The notes under the pieces are model-generated. The model did no database searches and was not told where the DNA came from. It saw only the letters and a program-made list of their open reading frames with translations. This document shows, piece after piece, positions 9,773-19,021 of a stretch of 64,000 nucleotides of DNA. Position 1 is the first letter of the stretch. Each line of letters opens with the position of its first letter. The position numbers were made by a program, and so were the translations under genes. The DNA is taken from positions 1-64,000 of the forward strand of contig JANQJC010000140.1 of assembly GCA_028281825.1 (NCBI GenBank). The letters run 5' to 3'. Origin of the DNA: Flavobacteriales bacterium (GTDB lineage Bacteria; Bacteroidota; Bacteroidia; JANQJC01).

Positions 9773-10243
9773 ATGATAACAAAAGAAGATATCAGGTTTT
9801 TCCTGAAGCATGGAACCCTCGAGAATATTCCCTTTGGAGTAACTCGTGAGGAGCTAGAAGATAAGCTGGGCAAGGCTGGCAAAATAAAGTTTGCATCGGC
9901 TAAAGATACTTTTCCATCGGTATTTGTATATGGCAGGGTTGAATTCCATTTTGCCAAGTATAAAAAGGCAGTTTTTTATGGCATTAAGTTTGACCCATGG
10001 GTTGACCCGGTAGAGAGAGGAAATCTAGACTTCAATGCCTTTCAATGGGCCAAGGAGATGACTAGGAAAAAGTCCATCACTTTTTTGAGAAATAATAAGA
10101 TTAAGTTTTTAGACAAAAAGTTTAGTCATGATGACAAGGCATGGGAACTAGAGACCGAGGGAGGTGTGCGACTGTTTTATGCCAACCAGGAGAGCCCTGA
10201 TGTTTACCAATTGAAGCGATTCGAGCGGTTTATACAACTCTAA
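9773..10243 (+). CDS. Hypothetical cytoplasmic protein
   Basis: 156 residues without signal or membrane segments; mixed alpha/beta with many Lys and Phe. It begins MITKEDIRFFLKHG and contains LENIPFGVTREELEDKLG, a phrase seen in small Bacteroidota proteins of unknown function that I cannot tie to a named family. It lies 80 bases after aceK on the same strand and converges with trkH, whose stop is two bases away. An immunity-like or small regulatory protein is possible, but nothing in the sequence decides it. Confidence 0.65.
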   Translation: MITKEDIRFFLKHGTLENIPFGVTREELEDKLGKAGKIKFASAKDTFPSVFVYGRVEFHFAKYKKAVFYGIKFDPWVDPVERGNLDFNAFQWAKEMTRKKSITFLRNNKIKFLDKKFSHDDKAWELETEGGVRLFYANQESPDVYQLKRFERFIQL

Positions 10244-10244
10244 C

Positions 10245-11708
10245 TTATTTGCTCCTCCAGAAGAATGGAGTGAAGAGAATTAGTACCGTAAAGAGCTCAA
10301 GTCGCCCTACTAGCATTAAAAAAGAAAGAAACCATTTGCCAGCAGTTGTTTGACCTGCAAAATTATCCATAGGTCCCACATTCCCGATTCCAGGGCCTAT
10401 ATTTCCTAAACAGGTGGCAACTGACCCGACCGAAGTGAGGACATCATCTTCACCAAGTATGGCCATGAAAAAAGAGCTGATGCTAAAAATCATGATGTAC
10501 ATGATAATAAATGCCAGCACATTGAAGGTTACATTTTGTGATACCGCCCTGTTGTTCAACCTCAATGGTATAACTGCAGATGGGTGAAGCAGGCGTTTAA
10601 ACTCGAGGAAGGTGTTCTTAACCAGCACGATGTGCCTCACGATTTTAACCCCACCAGCTGTTGAACCGGCAGAACCTCCGAAGAACATCATCATTACAAA
10701 CAGTATCAGTATAAAGTAACCCCAGGCTGTGTAGTCGGCAGTTACAAACCCTGTGGTAGTAATAATAGAGACTACCTGGAAAATGGAATTGCGAAATGCT
10801 TTTTCAAGGCTTACATCACCTCTTAGGAATACTGTTACTGTAATGATGATGGTGAATAGCAAGATAAATGCCAAGTAAGACCTGAATTCTTCGTTTTGAG
10901 CGAGCTTATTGAGCTTGCCCTTAGCAAGGAAATAAAGCAGTGTGAAGCTGGTACCCGCCAAAAACATGAAGAATGTAATGGTGTATTGTATAAATGGCGA
11001 GTCATAATGTGCTATACTGGCATTTTTTGTAGAGAAACCACCGGTAGCCATAGTGGTTAATGAATGATTGACGGCATCATAGAAGCTCATGCCACCTAGC
11101 TTGAGAAGTACTACTTCGGCTATGGTAAACGCTACATAAACTAACCAAAGCCTCTTTGCTGTTTCTGTAATTCTAGGTTGTAATTTGTCTGGCGATATAC
11201 CAGGAGCTTCAGCCACAAAAAGTTCCATGCCACCTATACCTAAAACCGGAAGAATGGCCACTGCTAATACAATGATTCCCATACCACCCATCCATTGAGT
11301 CATACTGCGCCAGAGCAAGATATCCTGGGGCATAGCTTCTATATCATTGATGATAGAAGCTCCGGTAGTGGTATAGCCAGACATGGTTTCGAAAAAAGCG
11401 TCAGTGAAACTGGGTATCATGCCGCTTAAGACGTATGGCAGTGTCCCGGACAAAGACATGATGACCCAACCCAGTGTTACTATTAAGTAGCCATCGCGCT
11501 TGCGTATCAATCCATCCTTGCTTTTTCTGTTAAACAGGTATAGCAGGCAGCCAGCCAAAAGCGTTACACAGCCAGAAAATGATATGGGTACTATATCAAC
11601 TTCATTGTGGTAGTATATGGTAGCTGGTAGGCACAGTAGCATAAAAATACCATTGATTATCAATAGTATTCCCAGGATACCACCTATTATTCTGAGGTTT
11701 AAACTCAT
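10245..11708 (-). CDS. trkH: Trk-type potassium uptake protein, membrane subunit
   Basis: 487 residues of mostly hydrophobic sequence matching TrkH/KtrB channels, with four pseudo-repeats of helix-P-loop-helix. The selectivity-filter turns are visible as TTTGAS (about 117), ATGGFST (about 224), TTTGFVT (about 325) and LGNIGPG (about 430). These hold the conserved Gly that lines the K+ path. It works with the cytosolic NAD-binding gating ring TrkA, whose gene lies just upstream and overlaps by four bases, so the two are coupled. The length is typical (E. coli TrkH is 483). Confidence 0.96.
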   Translation of the reverse strand: MSLNLRIIGGILGILLIINGIFMLLCLPATIYYHNEVDIVPISFSGCVTLLAGCLLYLFNRKSKDGLIRKRDGYLIVTLGWVIMSLSGTLPYVLSGMIPSFTDAFFETMSGYTTTGASIINDIEAMPQDILLWRSMTQWMGGMGIIVLAVAILPVLGIGGMELFVAEAPGISPDKLQPRITETAKRLWLVYVAFTIAEVVLLKLGGMSFYDAVNHSLTTMATGGFSTKNASIAHYDSPFIQYTITFFMFLAGTSFTLLYFLAKGKLNKLAQNEEFRSYLAFILLFTIIITVTVFLRGDVSLEKAFRNSIFQVVSIITTTGFVTADYTAWGYFILILFVMMMFFGGSAGSTAGGVKIVRHIVLVKNTFLEFKRLLHPSAVIPLRLNNRAVSQNVTFNVLAFIIMYIMIFSISSFFMAILGEDDVLTSVGSVATCLGNIGPGIGNVGPMDNFAGQTTAGKWFLSFLMLVGRLELFTVLILFTPFFWRSK

Positions 11709-13045
11709 TTGAAGTAGGCTTCAATTTTTCGGATGCATTCGGGGCTTGATAAAACCACGACATGATCCTTAGCCTTAAAGGTAAAGTCACCGCCAGGTAC
11801 AATTCCATTGCCATCGCGGATAACGCCTCCAATAATTGCAGATTTAGGAAAATTTAAATCTTTTACTTTTTTCTTAGTAATTTTTGATGTTTCAGTTACT
11901 TCAAATTCGAGTATTTCGGCGTCAACGCCATGCATGCTGGTAAGGGAGACAACTTCACCCTGGCGTATGTACCTAAACACGAAGTTTGCTGCAATCAGTT
12001 TTTTATTGATGAGCGTATCTACTCCAATCTTTTGTGATAGGTGGATGTAGTTGATGTTTTCAACCATTGCGATGGTTTTCGCAACACCATGGTTTTTGGC
12101 CATGAGGCAAGAGATAATGTTTGTCTCAGAGTTTTCGGTAACTGCTATAAAGGCATCCATGTTGTCAATACCTTCTTCTTCAAGCAACTCAACGTTACTC
12201 ACATCACCGTTAATCACCAGGGTGCTATCCAATTCATCAGCAAGTTGAAAACACTTATCCTTATCGGGTTCAATCAACTTTACCTTGTATTTAAGGCTTA
12301 GTTTTTTTGCCGCATGAAATCCAACCTTGCTACCGCCAATAATCATGATGTTTTTGATGTTCACATCTTCTTTATTGGCCATGGCTTTCACCTTGAAAAC
12401 CCCCATTGTTTGAGCCACAAAATAGGCATGGTCATTTACTCTAAAACGGGTATTGCCCCTGGGGATTATAGTTTGATTATCGCGAAGTATAGCTACAGTA
12501 ATAAAGTCCAGGTCAGGATTAAGGTGAGCCGCTTCTTCAATGGTTTTGCCCGCAAGTTCACTATCTTCTTCCACCACAAAACCCACAAGAGAAAGAACGC
12601 CCCCACCAAAGTCAAATGAGTCAGTAAATGCAGCGTTTTTTATCAGTCTCTTAATCTCTCGGGCGGCTAATGATTCAGGTGATATAAGCTCATCTATACC
12701 TAGCTCCATAAGGTCATTTTTTTCCTTCTTGAGCAGATATTCCACATTGGTTATCCGAGCCACTGTTCTTTGTGCTCCCAGATGTTTGGCTATAATAGCG
12801 GTTGTGATGTTTGAATCCTCGGATGAAGTGGCAGCTATTACCAAATCGCTGCGGTTAACTCCCGCCGACTCAAGGCTGCTATGCAAAGCCGAATTACCTT
12901 TAAGTACAGCTACATCAAGGTGGCTAGAGGCATAGTTAAGCTTCTCCTCGTCTAAGTCTATAAGGGTGATATCATGTTTCTCGTTGGCTAAAAGCCTTGC
13001 AATATGGAAACCAACATCACCGGCACCTGCAATTATTATTCTCAT
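11705..13045 (-). CDS. trkA: Trk potassium uptake regulator, NAD-binding
   Basis: 446 residues arranged as two tandem RCK units, each a Rossmann RCK_N domain plus a TrkA_C domain. The first nucleotide-binding motif is IIAGAGDVGFHIA (about 3-15) and the second IIGGSKVGFHAA (about 228-239). TrkA_C domains lie at about 140-220 and 365-446. It assembles as a ring on TrkH and gates K+ flux in response to nucleotides. It is the first gene of the trkA-trkH pair, with a four-base overlap to trkH. Confidence 0.97.
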   Translation of the reverse strand: MRIIIAGAGDVGFHIARLLANEKHDITLIDLDEEKLNYASSHLDVAVLKGNSALHSSLESAGVNRSDLVIAATSSEDSNITTAIIAKHLGAQRTVARITNVEYLLKKEKNDLMELGIDELISPESLAAREIKRLIKNAAFTDSFDFGGGVLSLVGFVVEEDSELAGKTIEEAAHLNPDLDFITVAILRDNQTIIPRGNTRFRVNDHAYFVAQTMGVFKVKAMANKEDVNIKNIMIIGGSKVGFHAAKKLSLKYKVKLIEPDKDKCFQLADELDSTLVINGDVSNVELLEEEGIDNMDAFIAVTENSETNIISCLMAKNHGVAKTIAMVENINYIHLSQKIGVDTLINKKLIAANFVFRYIRQGEVVSLTSMHGVDAEILEFEVTETSKITKKKVKDLNFPKSAIIGGVIRDGNGIVPGGDFTFKAKDHVVVLSSPECIRKIEAYFK

Positions 13046-13179
13046 TAGTATTGGCGCGCTCGCAAATCAACCACAATACTATCAATTATTCAATTAATAG
13101 TAAAATAAAATACGCTGATTTGATGCTATTTATCGATGACTGTATATTGTTTTTATGATAGTCGCTCAATTGTTAGGAT

Positions 13180-14043
13180 TTAAGCATGAAAAGCCAAAAG
13201 AGGTGTGTGGGTATGATACAGCATTTTTTTGGTATGGCTTGGGCTAAATAAGCGGGTAAAGAAATTGCGCTTGTGTGTAGTCATAGCCACCAGGTTGATG
13301 TTGTGCTGTTTGATGTAGCTTTCCATACCATCCTCGAGTTTTGGGCATTCAACTATATCAAATTGGATGTTTCCTTCAAACTCTCCGTAATTAAGCTGTT
13401 CATGAATATCATCCATTAAAACCCGAACATCATCGGCGTAAGTATCAATACTAAAATGGATGCAATGAATATTCACTTTCTTGTCTTTGAAAATGAGCAT
13501 GAGTTTTGATAGGGCGTCAATATCTGACCTGTCAAAGTCTGACGCGTAAAGTACTTTATCAAATGATGTGATATCAGTGCTTTCAGGGATGGCCAATACA
13601 GGTATCTCCAAACTTTCGATTACGCTGGCAGTCACACTGCCCATTATTGTGCGAGTAGTTTTATCTAAACCACGTGTGCCCATAACTACGATGTTTGGCT
13701 TGAACTCGTCACTCACCAATTGTACGATATCTGAAGGAATGCCGCGTTTTAACTCATGGGAGAGCAGGACATGCTGTTTGTTAAGGTTATTTAGCCTTTC
13801 TCTGTATACAGCTATCAGTTTGTCCATTTTTTTGCTAGCCTCGCTTTCCATGTTTGCCAGCACATCTTCTTTACTAGTTATATCAAGTAAGGGTAAATCA
13901 GCGTCAGGCAACATCTCACTATATGGGTCGAAGTAGGCATGTAGTAATCTTATCTCACTGTTTTCATGAGCCAATGAGATAGTAGCATCAATAGCCTTAT
14001 TGGAGTATTCTGAAAAATCGACTGGTATTAAAAACTTTTTCAT
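13180..14043 (-). CDS. Tandem universal stress protein (UspA family)
   Basis: 287 residues made of two Usp domains (about 1-150 and 155-287). The first has an intact nucleotide-binding signature, G-x2-G-x9-G-S, seen as GTRGLDKTTRTIMGS near 122-136. The second has degenerated at that site (MTTHKRNFFTRLFSPSHTKK), so probably only one domain binds ATP. Such proteins are cytosolic stress or dormancy factors. It lies between trkA and icd with its own spacing of about 130 bases on each side, so it is probably a separate transcript. Confidence 0.92.
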   Translation of the reverse strand: MKKFLIPVDFSEYSNKAIDATISLAHENSEIRLLHAYFDPYSEMLPDADLPLLDITSKEDVLANMESEASKKMDKLIAVYRERLNNLNKQHVLLSHELKRGIPSDIVQLVSDEFKPNIVVMGTRGLDKTTRTIMGSVTASVIESLEIPVLAIPESTDITSFDKVLYASDFDRSDIDALSKLMLIFKDKKVNIHCIHFSIDTYADDVRVLMDDIHEQLNYGEFEGNIQFDIVECPKLEDGMESYIKQHNINLVAMTTHKRNFFTRLFSPSHTKKMLYHTHTPLLAFHA

Positions 14044-14079
14044 GATTTAGTGGAGTGCAAGATTGACATTAATAAAAAC

Positions 14080-14118
14080 AAAAACACCGCAGACGAAGTT
14101 AATCAATCTGCGGTGTTT
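14080..14118 (-). terminator. Intrinsic terminator of icd
   Basis: A perfect 12-bp inverted repeat (AAACACCGCAGA at 82-93 and TCTGCGGTGTTT at 107-118, offset 14000) with a 13-base loop. On the minus strand it is followed by TTTTTGTTTTT, so it terminates leftward transcription leaving icd. Confidence 0.88.
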
Positions 14119-14136
14119 GCAATAAATTTAGTGCGA

Positions 14137-15420
14137 TTAGGCAGTAACTTCAGCTCCCATGTTAGCGATTATCTCATCACCAAACTCAGAGCATTTCAAT
14201 TGAGTTGCGCCTTCCATTAGTCGGGCGAAATCATAAGTCACACGCTTGTTGTCAATAGCACCTTCGATGCCTTTGTATATCAACTGAGCAACTTCATTCC
14301 AGCCAAGGTGCTCAAACATCATAGCACCACTTAATATAACTGAACTTGGGTTCACCTTATCCAAACCAGCATACTTAGGAGCGGTACCGTGTGTTGCTTC
14401 AAATACCGCATGACCACTGTGATAATTGATATTTGCACCAGGAGCAATACCAATGCCACCCACCATGGCAGCAAGGGCATCTGAGATATAATCACCATTC
14501 AGGTTCATAGTAGCAATTACAGAGTACTCTTGTGGACGCAACTGTATTTGTTGCAAGAAAGCATCAGCAATAGAGTCTTTCACGATGATTTTACCAGCAG
14601 CTTCAGCATCGCTTTGAGCTTTATTGGCAGCTTCAGCGCCTTGCTCGGCAGCTATCCTGTCATATTGAGCCCAGGTGAAAGTCTTATCACCATATTCTCT
14701 TTCAGCTAGTTCATAACCCCATTTTTTGAAGCCACCCTCAGTAAACTTCATGATGTTACCTTTATGTACCAACGTTACAGAAGGCTTATTGTGCTTGATA
14801 GCGTAATCAATAGCAGCGCTAATCAACCTTTCGGAACCCTCTTGTGAAACTGGCTTAATACCTAGTGAAGAAGTTTCAGGGAAACGGATTTTATTAACAC
14901 CCATTTCAGTGTTCAGGAAGTTCATTAATTTTTTCACTTCATCGGTACCAGCCATCCACTCAACACCTGCGTAGATATCCTCGGTATTCTCACGGAAGAT
15001 AACCATATCAACATATTCAGGGTGCTTAAATGGTGAGGGTACACCATCAAAATACCTTACTGGGCGAAGGCAGGTATACAAATCCAACTCCTGGCGGATA
15101 GCCACATTCAATGAGCGGATACCCCCACCAACAGGGGTAGTCAAAGGCCCTTTAATAGCAATCAGGTATTCACGTACTGCATCAAGGGTATCTTTTGGCA
15201 ACCACTCACCAGTTTGGTTATAAGCCTTTTCACCAGCTAAAATTTCTTTCCACTGAATTTTCTTTTCACCACCATAAGCCTTCTCAACTGCTGCATTGAA
15301 AACCTTTTCTGCCGCAGCCCAAATATCCGGTCCTATGCCGTCACCTTCAATAAAAGGGATAATAGGGTCATTAGGAACATTCAATACACCGTTGGTAGTC
15401 GTAATTTTACTTCCAGCCAT
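14137..15420 (-). CDS. icd: NADP-dependent isocitrate dehydrogenase
   Basis: 427 residues, the E. coli-type dimeric enzyme (416 in E. coli). It oxidatively decarboxylates isocitrate to 2-oxoglutarate in the TCA cycle. Visible motifs are [13 protein letters not shown] near the N-terminus, the substrate loop [13 protein letters not shown] with Ser103 matching E. coli Ser113 (the AceK phosphorylation site), and the metal-binding [17 protein letters not shown] preference is inferred from [10 protein letters not shown] short insertion of about ten residues lies near 270-285 (Ala-rich). It has its own terminator downstream and a -7 box upstream, so it is monocistronic. The presence of aceK in the window makes phospho-control likely. 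Confidence 0.97.
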   Translation of the reverse strand: MAGSKITTTNGVLNVPNDPIIPFIEGDGIGPDIWAAAEKVFNAAVEKAYGGEKKIQWKEILAGEKAYNQTGEWLPKDTLDAVREYLIAIKGPLTTPVGGGIRSLNVAIRQELDLYTCLRPVRYFDGVPSPFKHPEYVDMVIFRENTEDIYAGVEWMAGTDEVKKLMNFLNTEMGVNKIRFPETSSLGIKPVSQEGSERLISAAIDYAIKHNKPSVTLVHKGNIMKFTEGGFKKWGYELAEREYGDKTFTWAQYDRIAAEQGAEAANKAQSDAEAAGKIIVKDSIADAFLQQIQLRPQEYSVIATMNLNGDYISDALAAMVGGIGIAPGANINYHSGHAVFEATHGTAPKYAGLDKVNPSSVILSGAMMFEHLGWNEVAQLIYKGIEGAIDNKRVTYDFARLMEGATQLKCSEFGDEIIANMGAEVTA

Positions 15421-15460
15421 TTTATCAATTTTTAATTATTTCTACTCAATTTTGAACTCA

Positions 15461-15468
15461 CAAATCTA
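15461..15468 (-). promoter_or_regulatory. Bacteroidota-type -7 box upstream of icd
   Basis: Reads TAGATTTG on the minus strand, an exact TAnnTTTG, 40 bases before the icd start. A TTTG on the minus strand at 15484-15487 could be the -33 element, but the spacing of 15 is a little short. Reasonable promoter candidate for icd. Confidence 0.45.
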
Positions 15469-15828
15469 ACAAAAGAAGCCAATCAAAGGTTCTTTTAATT
15501 TTACTACATCGTTAAAATTAGACCAATTTAACGATGATTTTACTCAAACTAGCAATTTTAGCGACGAGCAAAGCCAAAACTAAACACCCAAAAAAGTAAA
15601 CGGTGTTACACGCCGACCAAGATTTTCCGTGAGTCCCTCGGGGGTGTCGACGAACGCGTTTTTCGCCCTTTTTTCTCCATTTTAACACTGTTAATTTACA
15701 GTGATACACTGTTTAAAAAGGTAGTACTATACTATAAGGTTATTGGTGTAAATAACTGGTTACGAGTACTTTAAGGCTGGTATTTAAGCCGCAGCGCGGC
15801 TAAATATTAATAGCAAGAAAAGTACAGC
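15469..15828 (-). other. Intergenic region upstream of icd, no gene seen
   Basis: About 360 bases without a convincing gene; the one open frame here (63 codons) is Arg-rich and has no family resemblance. It contains a GC-richer island at about 15605-15665 that stands out from AT-rich flanks, three alternating copies of CACTGT/ACAGTG at 15684-15714 that can form two mutually exclusive hairpins, and a small hairpin at 15783-15804 (AGCCGC/GCGGCT) just beyond lolA that could be a weak lolA terminator. It may hold icd control sites or a small RNA; nothing is proven. Confidence 0.4.
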
Positions 15829-16503
15829 CTACCTAAAATCCACCACCTCAATATCGGGGTATTTCTTAGGGTCAAAGGTAAAGTCGCTGTCGGCCGTCTT
15901 AGGGTTAGGGGTAAACTTCTTCACCAATAATGAAAAAGTGCTGCCATCCTTATCTTGCGGAAAAGTAGTCGATTTTACCACATGGTGGGTGCCTTGCTCC
16001 ACTTCCATCCTTATTTTCTCGTAGTCTTTTTCGCCTTTGGCTGGTGAGATGTCAATCACATCCACCTTTTTGCCATCCACCACATCGCTTTTGATGTATT
16101 TGTAGTCAAAACCATCGTCGTACTTATTGAAAATGGTCTGCGGGTTCAGGTCAGGCTCTTCTTCGTTAAAGTCCTCCTGAGTCATGATATTCACTGAGTT
16201 ATCAGCTTTTGAATAAATCCAAACCGTTTCGCCATCGCTGATAATTTCGCGACCTGCGGCGGATACTTTGTACTTATCACCTTTCAATATCAGGCTACCG
16301 TCTTTGGTCTCATTAATGCCAGCGCCCTTGTTTACCATCGTGTAAGTAAAATCAGCTTTAATGGCGTCATAGCCTTTGATGGTTTTACTCACGGCATCCA
16401 AAACAGCCTTGGCTTTCTCGTCTCTTTGGGCATTGGCGTTAAGTGCAAATACCACTAATCCAATTAATAGTGTCGATATAATTCTCATTGTATTATGCTT
16501 CAT
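15829..16503 (-). CDS. lolA: Outer-membrane lipoprotein carrier protein LolA
   Basis: 224 residues with a signal peptide (MRIISTLLIGLVVFALNANA, cut before Q). The mature part is the LolA half-barrel: AVLDAVSKTIKGYDAIKADF near the N-terminus, GSLILKGDKYKV, ISDGETVWIYSK and NIMTQEDF. It ferries lipoproteins through the periplasm to the outer membrane. Two starts are possible. The ATG at 16503 overlaps the end of ftsK by 11 bases; the ATG at 16488 lies four bases after the ftsK stop and gives a cleaner signal peptide. It is coupled to ftsK in either case. Confidence 0.92.
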   Translation of the reverse strand: MKHNTMRIISTLLIGLVVFALNANAQRDEKAKAVLDAVSKTIKGYDAIKADFTYTMVNKGAGINETKDGSLILKGDKYKVSAAGREIISDGETVWIYSKADNSVNIMTQEDFNEEEPDLNPQTIFNKYDDGFDYKYIKSDVVDGKKVDVIDISPAKGEKDYEKIRMEVEQGTHHVVKSTTFPQDKDGSTFSLLVKKFTPNPKTADSDFTFDPKKYPDIEVVDFR

Positions 16504-18982
16504 TATTGTTGTTCAATATTCTGTCCAAACTTGCTTCATCCTGGATAAGCACCTGCCTGGCTTTACTACCTTCAAAGGGGCCAATGATACCAGCGGCCTC
16601 CAGTTGGTCGATAATTCTACCAGCCCGATTATATCCAAGCTTTAACTTCCTCTGCAAAAGTGATGCCGAACCTTGCTGATGCGTCACAATAATGCGTGCG
16701 GCATCTTCAAACATACTATCCCTTTCGCTTGGGTCAAGGCCTCCAATAGTTTCGCCCGCATTCTCATCTACATATTCAGGTAAGTGCAAGGCATCGGGAT
16801 ATCCCTGTTGCGAACCAATAAACTCGGTAATCTTGTCTACCTCAGGTGTATCCACAAAGGCGCACTGTATCCTTATCATATCACTACCTGTTGAAAGCAA
16901 CATATCACCACGACCTATCAATTGGTCAGCACCCGGTGCATCCAATATGGTTCTTGAGTCAATTTTTGAAGTCACCTTGAAGGCAATCCTCGCTGGGAAG
17001 TTGGCCTTAATGGTACCTGTAATAATATTCACCGATGGCCTTTGTGTGGCGATAATCAGGTGAATGCCAATGGCCCTTGCCAACTGCGCCAAACGGGCAA
17101 TTGGTGTTTCCACTTCCTTGCCAGCCGTCATAATCAGGTCGGCAAACTCATCCACCACCAATACTATATAAGGTAAGAACCTATGGCCCTCATTGGGGTT
17201 CAGCTTACGCTGAACAAACTTGGCGTTGTATTCCCTCAGGTTTCTCACCTGCGCATCCTTCAGCAACTCATAGCGCTGGTCCATCTCAATGCACAGTGAG
17301 TTGAGGGTGTGCACTACCTTGGTAGTGTCAGTGATGATAGCATCTTCCGAGTCGGGAAGTTTTGCCAAATAATGCCTTTCTATTTTTGAGAATAGGGTGA
17401 GTTCCACCTTTTTTGGGTCTACCAACACAAACTTCAATTGTGATGGGTGCTTCTTATAGAGTAATGAAACCAATATGGCATTCAGTCCTACTGACTTACC
17501 TTGACCCGTAGCACCCGCCATTAGCAAGTGGGGCATTTTGGCTAAGTCGGCAATATAGGTCTCGTTGGAGATAGTCTTACCCAAGCCGATAGGCAGGTCA
17601 AACTTTGAATTCTGAAACTTATCTGAACCAATGATGGAATGCATAGACACGATATCAGGGTTCTGATTAGGCACTTCAATACCTATAGTTCCTTTCCCAG
17701 GTATCGGGGCAATAATACGAATACCCAAAGCCGCCAGGCTCAATGCAATATCATCCTCAAGGTTCTTGATTTTGGAGATACGCACACCCGCCGCAGGCAC
17801 TATTTCATATAGTGTAACAGTAGGGCCAATGGTCGCCTTTATCTTCTCAATCTCAATGCCGTAATTATTCAGCGTTTGAACAATCTTGTTCTTGTTGCTC
17901 TCAAGCTCTTCCTTGTTTACACTGATTTCTGAACTGCCGTGCTCCTCCAGCATATCCAGCCCCGGGAACTTATATTTCGGTAAGTCCAGCGTAGGGTCAT
18001 ATTCACCGTACTTATCAACAATACTTTCAGCGGTCACCTCCGTATTTTCTTCATCAGGGGCATCTTCACCCTTTTCTACCTCAAAAGAAACGCCTTCCAA
18101 ACCTTCGGTTTCTGCCTTTGGCTCAGGCTCCGGGTCGGTTTCCTCAAAAGCTACAAAAGGCTCTTCAGTGGACTCTTCCTCAGGTTCTTCCTTTATCACA
18201 GGTTCAGGAGCATCCTCAATTGGTATTTCATCTTCTTCCTCTGGCCCGCTTTCATTGAAGTCAACTGCTTGCGGGGTTTCCCTCAATTGGTTTTGAGCCA
18301 CCTCTTCTTCGGTCTCTTCTTCAGCTACTTCCTCTTTTGTCTCCTTGATAAATAGGTTTTGCAGCCAATCAAAGGAGAGGTTGAACACTATCACACTGTA
18401 TGCAACGGCACTAAATAAGATGACAAAAAAAGCACCGATGGAACCTACCAGGCTGTTCAGCCATCGGTCCATCACCGTTCCGTAATATCCACCTAAAAAA
18501 CCACCTTGAACGCTACCCAAAAAATAAGCGCAGGTAACAGGCAACCACACCAGCACTAAAAGAGAATGCTTGAAAGCAGTCCCAATCCTTAACAGCGTAA
18601 CTTTAAAAAGGGCTTTAACCCCTAGGATAAAAGAGAGGAAAACAAATACGTATGAGGCAAGGCCAAAGCTTTTATTCACCAGTTTAGAGGCCAAAATAGC
18701 TCCAAACTTGCCCATCCAGTTGTCTACTTTTAGTTCATTGTCACTAATAAGTTCCCAAAGCGATTGGTTCATCACGCGGCTATAATCAGCACCGCCGGTA
18801 AAGAAAAATGAAGTGAGGGCAAGCAACAGGTAAAAGCTGAAAAGTAAAAGAAAAACACCAACTACTGCCCTAAACTTGGGGTCAGTAAAAACGGCTTTAA
18901 CCTTAGCGCCGAAATTCTTTACGCCACCGGACTTTTTTGTTTTACTTCCCGATTTTTCTCCTTTGAGGGTGTTTTTGGCCAC
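16493..18982 (-). CDS. ftsK: DNA translocase FtsK/SpoIIIE
   Basis: 829 residues. Four N-terminal transmembrane segments lie in about 30-200. A long acidic Glu/Pro-rich linker follows (about 225-330, with EEETEEEVAQNQ and similar). The motor has alpha and beta domains with Walker A GATGQGKSVGLNA (about 500) and Walker B FVLVDPKKVELTLF followed by YIVLVVDEFADLIM, and a winged-helix gamma domain (about 765-829, LLQRKLKLGYNRAGRIIDQL) reads polar DNA sites. It pumps chromosome termini at the division septum. The start is GTG at 18982; no suitable ATG precedes it. The lolA gene overlaps its 3' end. Confidence 0.97.
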   Translation of the reverse strand: MAKNTLKGEKSGSKTKKSGGVKNFGAKVKAVFTDPKFRAVVGVFLLLFSFYLLLALTSFFFTGGADYSRVMNQSLWELISDNELKVDNWMGKFGAILASKLVNKSFGLASYVFVFLSFILGVKALFKVTLLRIGTAFKHSLLVLVWLPVTCAYFLGSVQGGFLGGYYGTVMDRWLNSLVGSIGAFFVILFSAVAYSVIVFNLSFDWLQNLFIKETKEEVAEEETEEEVAQNQLRETPQAVDFNESGPEEEDEIPIEDAPEPVIKEEPEEESTEEPFVAFEETDPEPEPKAETEGLEGVSFEVEKGEDAPDEENTEVTAESIVDKYGEYDPTLDLPKYKFPGLDMLEEHGSSEISVNKEELESNKNKIVQTLNNYGIEIEKIKATIGPTVTLYEIVPAAGVRISKIKNLEDDIALSLAALGIRIIAPIPGKGTIGIEVPNQNPDIVSMHSIIGSDKFQNSKFDLPIGLGKTISNETYIADLAKMPHLLMAGATGQGKSVGLNAILVSLLYKKHPSQLKFVLVDPKKVELTLFSKIERHYLAKLPDSEDAIITDTTKVVHTLNSLCIEMDQRYELLKDAQVRNLREYNAKFVQRKLNPNEGHRFLPYIVLVVDEFADLIMTAGKEVETPIARLAQLARAIGIHLIIATQRPSVNIITGTIKANFPARIAFKVTSKIDSRTILDAPGADQLIGRGDMLLSTGSDMIRIQCAFVDTPEVDKITEFIGSQQGYPDALHLPEYVDENAGETIGGLDPSERDSMFEDAARIIVTHQQGSASLLQRKLKLGYNRAGRIIDQLEAAGIIGPFEGSKARQVLIQDEASLDRILNNNNEA

Positions 18983-19008
18983 TACCTTTTCCTGTTAATG
19001 CTAGTGCC

Positions 19009-19016
19009 CAAAGGTA
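19009..19016 (-). promoter_or_regulatory. Bacteroidota-type -7 box upstream of ftsK
   Basis: Reads TACCTTTG on the minus strand, an exact TAnnTTTG, 27 bases before the GTG start of ftsK and just beyond the stop of the upstream lipoprotein gene. No clear -33 TTG is present, so this is supported by one element and by position only. Confidence 0.42.
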
Positions 19017-19021
19017 AAAAT

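Noticed and set aside
15518-15709. 63-codon minus-strand frame upstream of icd
   Set aside because: Arg/Lys-rich with no family resemblance, no ribosome site, and it overlaps the repeat region; judged non-coding.
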